A DNA stretch of 64,000 nt from JAHEME01 sp034435035 (GTDB lineage Bacteria > Chloroflexota > Anaerolineae > Aggregatilineales > UBA3940), in the NCBI GenBank assembly GCA_034435035.1, contig DAOTXW010000085.1, positions 7,148-71,147 on the forward strand. Reading direction: 5' to 3'. Both the position numbers and the translations under genes were made by a program. Below the pieces are notes generated by a model. It ran no database searches. It was given only the letters and a program-made list of their open reading frames with translations, and was not told where the DNA came from. Below, one piece after another: positions 62,444 through 64,000 of the stretch; position 1 is the stretch's first letter; the number at the start of each line of letters is the position of its first letter.

Positions 62444-63760
62444 ATGACCACCTTGCCGGTTGTGCCGCACGTGGCTGACATCGCGCAGCAGCTGATCCGA
62501 TTCGAGACGGTCAATCCCCCCGGCGACGAGGCCGCCTGCATCGGCTACATCCGCGACCTGCTCGACCGGGCGGGCATCCCCTCTATGACGATTGGCCGCA
62601 CGGACAGCCGCCCCAACCTGATCGCGCGCCTCAGGGGGCGCGGCGACGCGCCGCCGCTGCTGCTGCAGGGACACGTGGATGTCGTGACGACCGCGGGCCA
62701 GCAGTGGACGCATCCGCCGTTCGAGGGCGAGATTCACGATGGGGTGCTGTGGGGGCGCGGTGCGCTGGATATGAAAGGGCCGGTGGCGATGATGCTGGCG
62801 GCCTTCCTGCGCGCACATGCCGAAGGGGCCGATCTGCCCGGCGATGTGATCCTGTGCGTGCTGGCCGACGAGGAGGCCGGCAGCGACTATGGGGCAGCCT
62901 ATCTGACGGCGGAGCACCCCGGCCTGTTTGACGGGGTGCGTTATGCCCTGGGCGAGTTTGGCGGCTTCAGCCTGGCGATCCGGGGCCGCACGTTCTACCC
63001 GATCATGGTCGCCGAGAAGCAGATCTGCTGGATGCGGGCCACACTCCACGGCCCGGGTGGGCATGGCTCGATGCCGATCCAGGGCGGGGCGATGGCCCGG
63101 CTGGGCGTCATGCTGGCGCAGCTGGACCGGCAGCGCCTGCCCGTGCATATCACGCCGGTGGTGCGTGATATGGTCAATACCCTGGCGCGCAGTCTGGGTT
63201 TCCCGGCGGGCACGGTGCTTTCCGGCCTGCTGAACCCGGCGCTCACCGACCGGGTGCTGGATGGACTGGGGGCGCAGGCACGCATCTTCCGCCCGCTGCT
63301 GCGCCATTCCGTCAGCCCGAACATCGTGCGCGGCGGGGACAAGGTGAACGTCATTCCCGCCGAGGTGACGGTCGAGCTGGATGGGCGGCTGCTGCCCGGC
63401 TTCGGCCCGGCGGATTTGCTGGCGGAGCTGCGCGCCCTGCTCGGCCCCGATGTCGAGCTGGAGGTGCTGCGCCATGATCCCGGCCCGCCGGCTCCCGACA
63501 TGGGATTGTTTGATACGCTGGCTGGCATTCTGCGCGAGATCGATCCCGCCGGCGTGCCGATGCCGCTGCTGCTTACGGGTGTCACCGACGCCCGGTTCTT
63601 TGCCCGCCTGGGCATCCAGACCTACGGGTTTGTGCCGCTGAAGCTGCCGCCCGGTCTGGACCTGGTCAGCACCGCCCACGCCGCCGATGAGCGCGTCCCG
63701 GTGCAGGCGCTCGACTTCGGCGCGGAGGCTATCTACCGGGCTTTGCTGCGCTTCGGCTGA
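62444..63760 (+). CDS. M20 family metallopeptidase, copy 1
   Basis: A 438-residue amidohydrolase/peptidase of the ArgE/DapE/ACY1 group. Zinc ligands are seen in LLQGHVDVV (His, Asp), RGALDMKGPV (Asp) and ADEEAGSDYG (Glu pair), and in the late STAHAADERV (His). VTDARFFARLGI is typical. The dimerisation domain includes GPGGHGSMP. It removes an acyl group or cleaves a dipeptide; the exact substrate is unknown. The ATG at 62444 is used instead of a TTG 21 bases upstream. A paralogue follows. Confidence 0.92.
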   Translation: MTTLPVVPHVADIAQQLIRFETVNPPGDEAACIGYIRDLLDRAGIPSMTIGRTDSRPNLIARLRGRGDAPPLLLQGHVDVVTTAGQQWTHPPFEGEIHDGVLWGRGALDMKGPVAMMLAAFLRAHAEGADLPGDVILCVLADEEAGSDYGAAYLTAEHPGLFDGVRYALGEFGGFSLAIRGRTFYPIMVAEKQICWMRATLHGPGGHGSMPIQGGAMARLGVMLAQLDRQRLPVHITPVVRDMVNTLARSLGFPAGTVLSGLLNPALTDRVLDGLGAQARIFRPLLRHSVSPNIVRGGDKVNVIPAEVTVELDGRLLPGFGPADLLAELRALLGPDVELEVLRHDPGPPAPDMGLFDTLAGILREIDPAGVPMPLLLTGVTDARFFARLGIQTYGFVPLKLPPGLDLVSTAHAADERVPVQALDFGAEAIYRALLRFG

Positions 63761-63796
63761 GTATGCGCCCTGGCTTACCTCAAGGAAACTTCTGCC

Positions 63797-64000
63797 ATGA
63801 CCGCCGCTGCCCCGATCTACACCCGCCCGGCTGAACTGCTGCAGACGCTGATCCGGTTCGACACTACCAACCCGCCGGGCAATGAGTCGGACTGCATCCT
63901 GTACATCCGGTCGCTGCTGGGTGACGCCGGGATCGATTCCACCCTGATCGCCCGCGACCCGGGCCGCCCCTGCCTGATCGCGCGCATCCCGGGGCGGGGC
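63797..64000 (+). CDS. M20 family metallopeptidase, copy 2 (partial)
   Basis: The first 68 codons of a second M20 peptidase, cut by the window end. AELLQTLIRFDTTNPPGNE and CILYIRSLLGDAGID match the first copy at its N-terminus (ETVNPPGDE...). It lies 36 bases downstream in the same direction, so the two are a tandem duplication in one operon. Confidence 0.85.
   Translation, partial: MTAAAPIYTRPAELLQTLIRFDTTNPPGNESDCILYIRSLLGDAGIDSTLIARDPGRPCLIARIPGRG

Noticed and set aside
61208..63679. An 823-codon open frame on the minus strand across the MFS and M20 genes
   Set aside because: It overlaps two well-supported genes, has no recognisable domain, and its composition is a mirror of GC-rich codons.

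Overview
The window is a gene-dense, GC-rich piece of a bacterial chromosome. It has about 55 protein genes on both strands, almost no intergenic space, and no rRNA, tRNA, CRISPR array or insertion sequence that I could find. The style points to the phylum Chloroflexota, probably an Anaerolineae-like lineage: exported proteins with Thr-Pro linkers, FHA and Ser/Thr-kinase signalling, an aerobic-type succinate dehydrogenase with isocitrate dehydrogenase, and many single housekeeping genes mixed with uncharacterised exported proteins. This assignment is inference from style and content, not from a marker gene.

Layout. 1-4302: the 3' end of the primary sigma factor gene, a membrane-anchored protein with an internally duplicated domain, and a 1010-residue modular exported protein (glycosidase-like barrel, MopE-like segment, repeats, two FN3-like modules). 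4306-7217: DNA polymerase III delta', a YtxH-like protein and an MFS transporter. 7438-10404: an FHA protein, an M24 peptidase, an unknown protein and a small HAD phosphatase. 10485-16133: a small exported EF-loop protein, an M23 peptidase, a Rieske oxygenase divergent from an amidohydrolase, and a 3-hydroxyacyl-CoA dehydrogenase. 16404-22635: a Ser/Thr kinase-FHA protein, cysteine desulfurase, a kynureninase-like PLP enzyme, nucleoside diphosphate kinase, RsfS and TilS. 22720-30381: a helical protein, the sdhCDAB operon, a HEAT-repeat protein, NADP-type isocitrate dehydrogenase and a ROK sugar kinase.

30391-38538 is a leftward cluster: a TPR protein, diadenylate cyclase (CdaA), a large polytopic membrane protein, the CdaR/YbbR regulator and the GTPase Der. 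This joins c-di-AMP synthesis to an envelope protein and ribosome assembly. 38648-45141 holds an alpha/beta hydrolase and a translationally coupled pair: a membrane SGNH hydrolase and a 1379-residue LVIVD-type propeller protein. 45138-51703 holds two tandem NfuA-like Fe-S carriers, a pentapeptide-repeat protein, a membrane TPR protein with a Thr-Pro tail, and RecD2. 51797-53821 is a caspase-like protease of clearly lower GC, the best candidate for acquired DNA and for a little-described system. 53924-64000 holds an SDR, SurE, an ECF sigma/anti-sigma pair, DNA polymerase III delta, two HAD phosphatases, a Nudix hydrolase, an Excalibur-type protein, an MFS transporter and two tandem M20 peptidases, the last cut by the window edge.

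Several genes are preceded by an extended -10 promoter of the form TGnTAnnnT. For tilS this element overlaps the first possible ATG, which suggests a leaderless mRNA from a later ATG. Start codons were moved inward from the longest open frame wherever a Shine-Dalgarno sequence and family length agreed; each case is explained in its entry.
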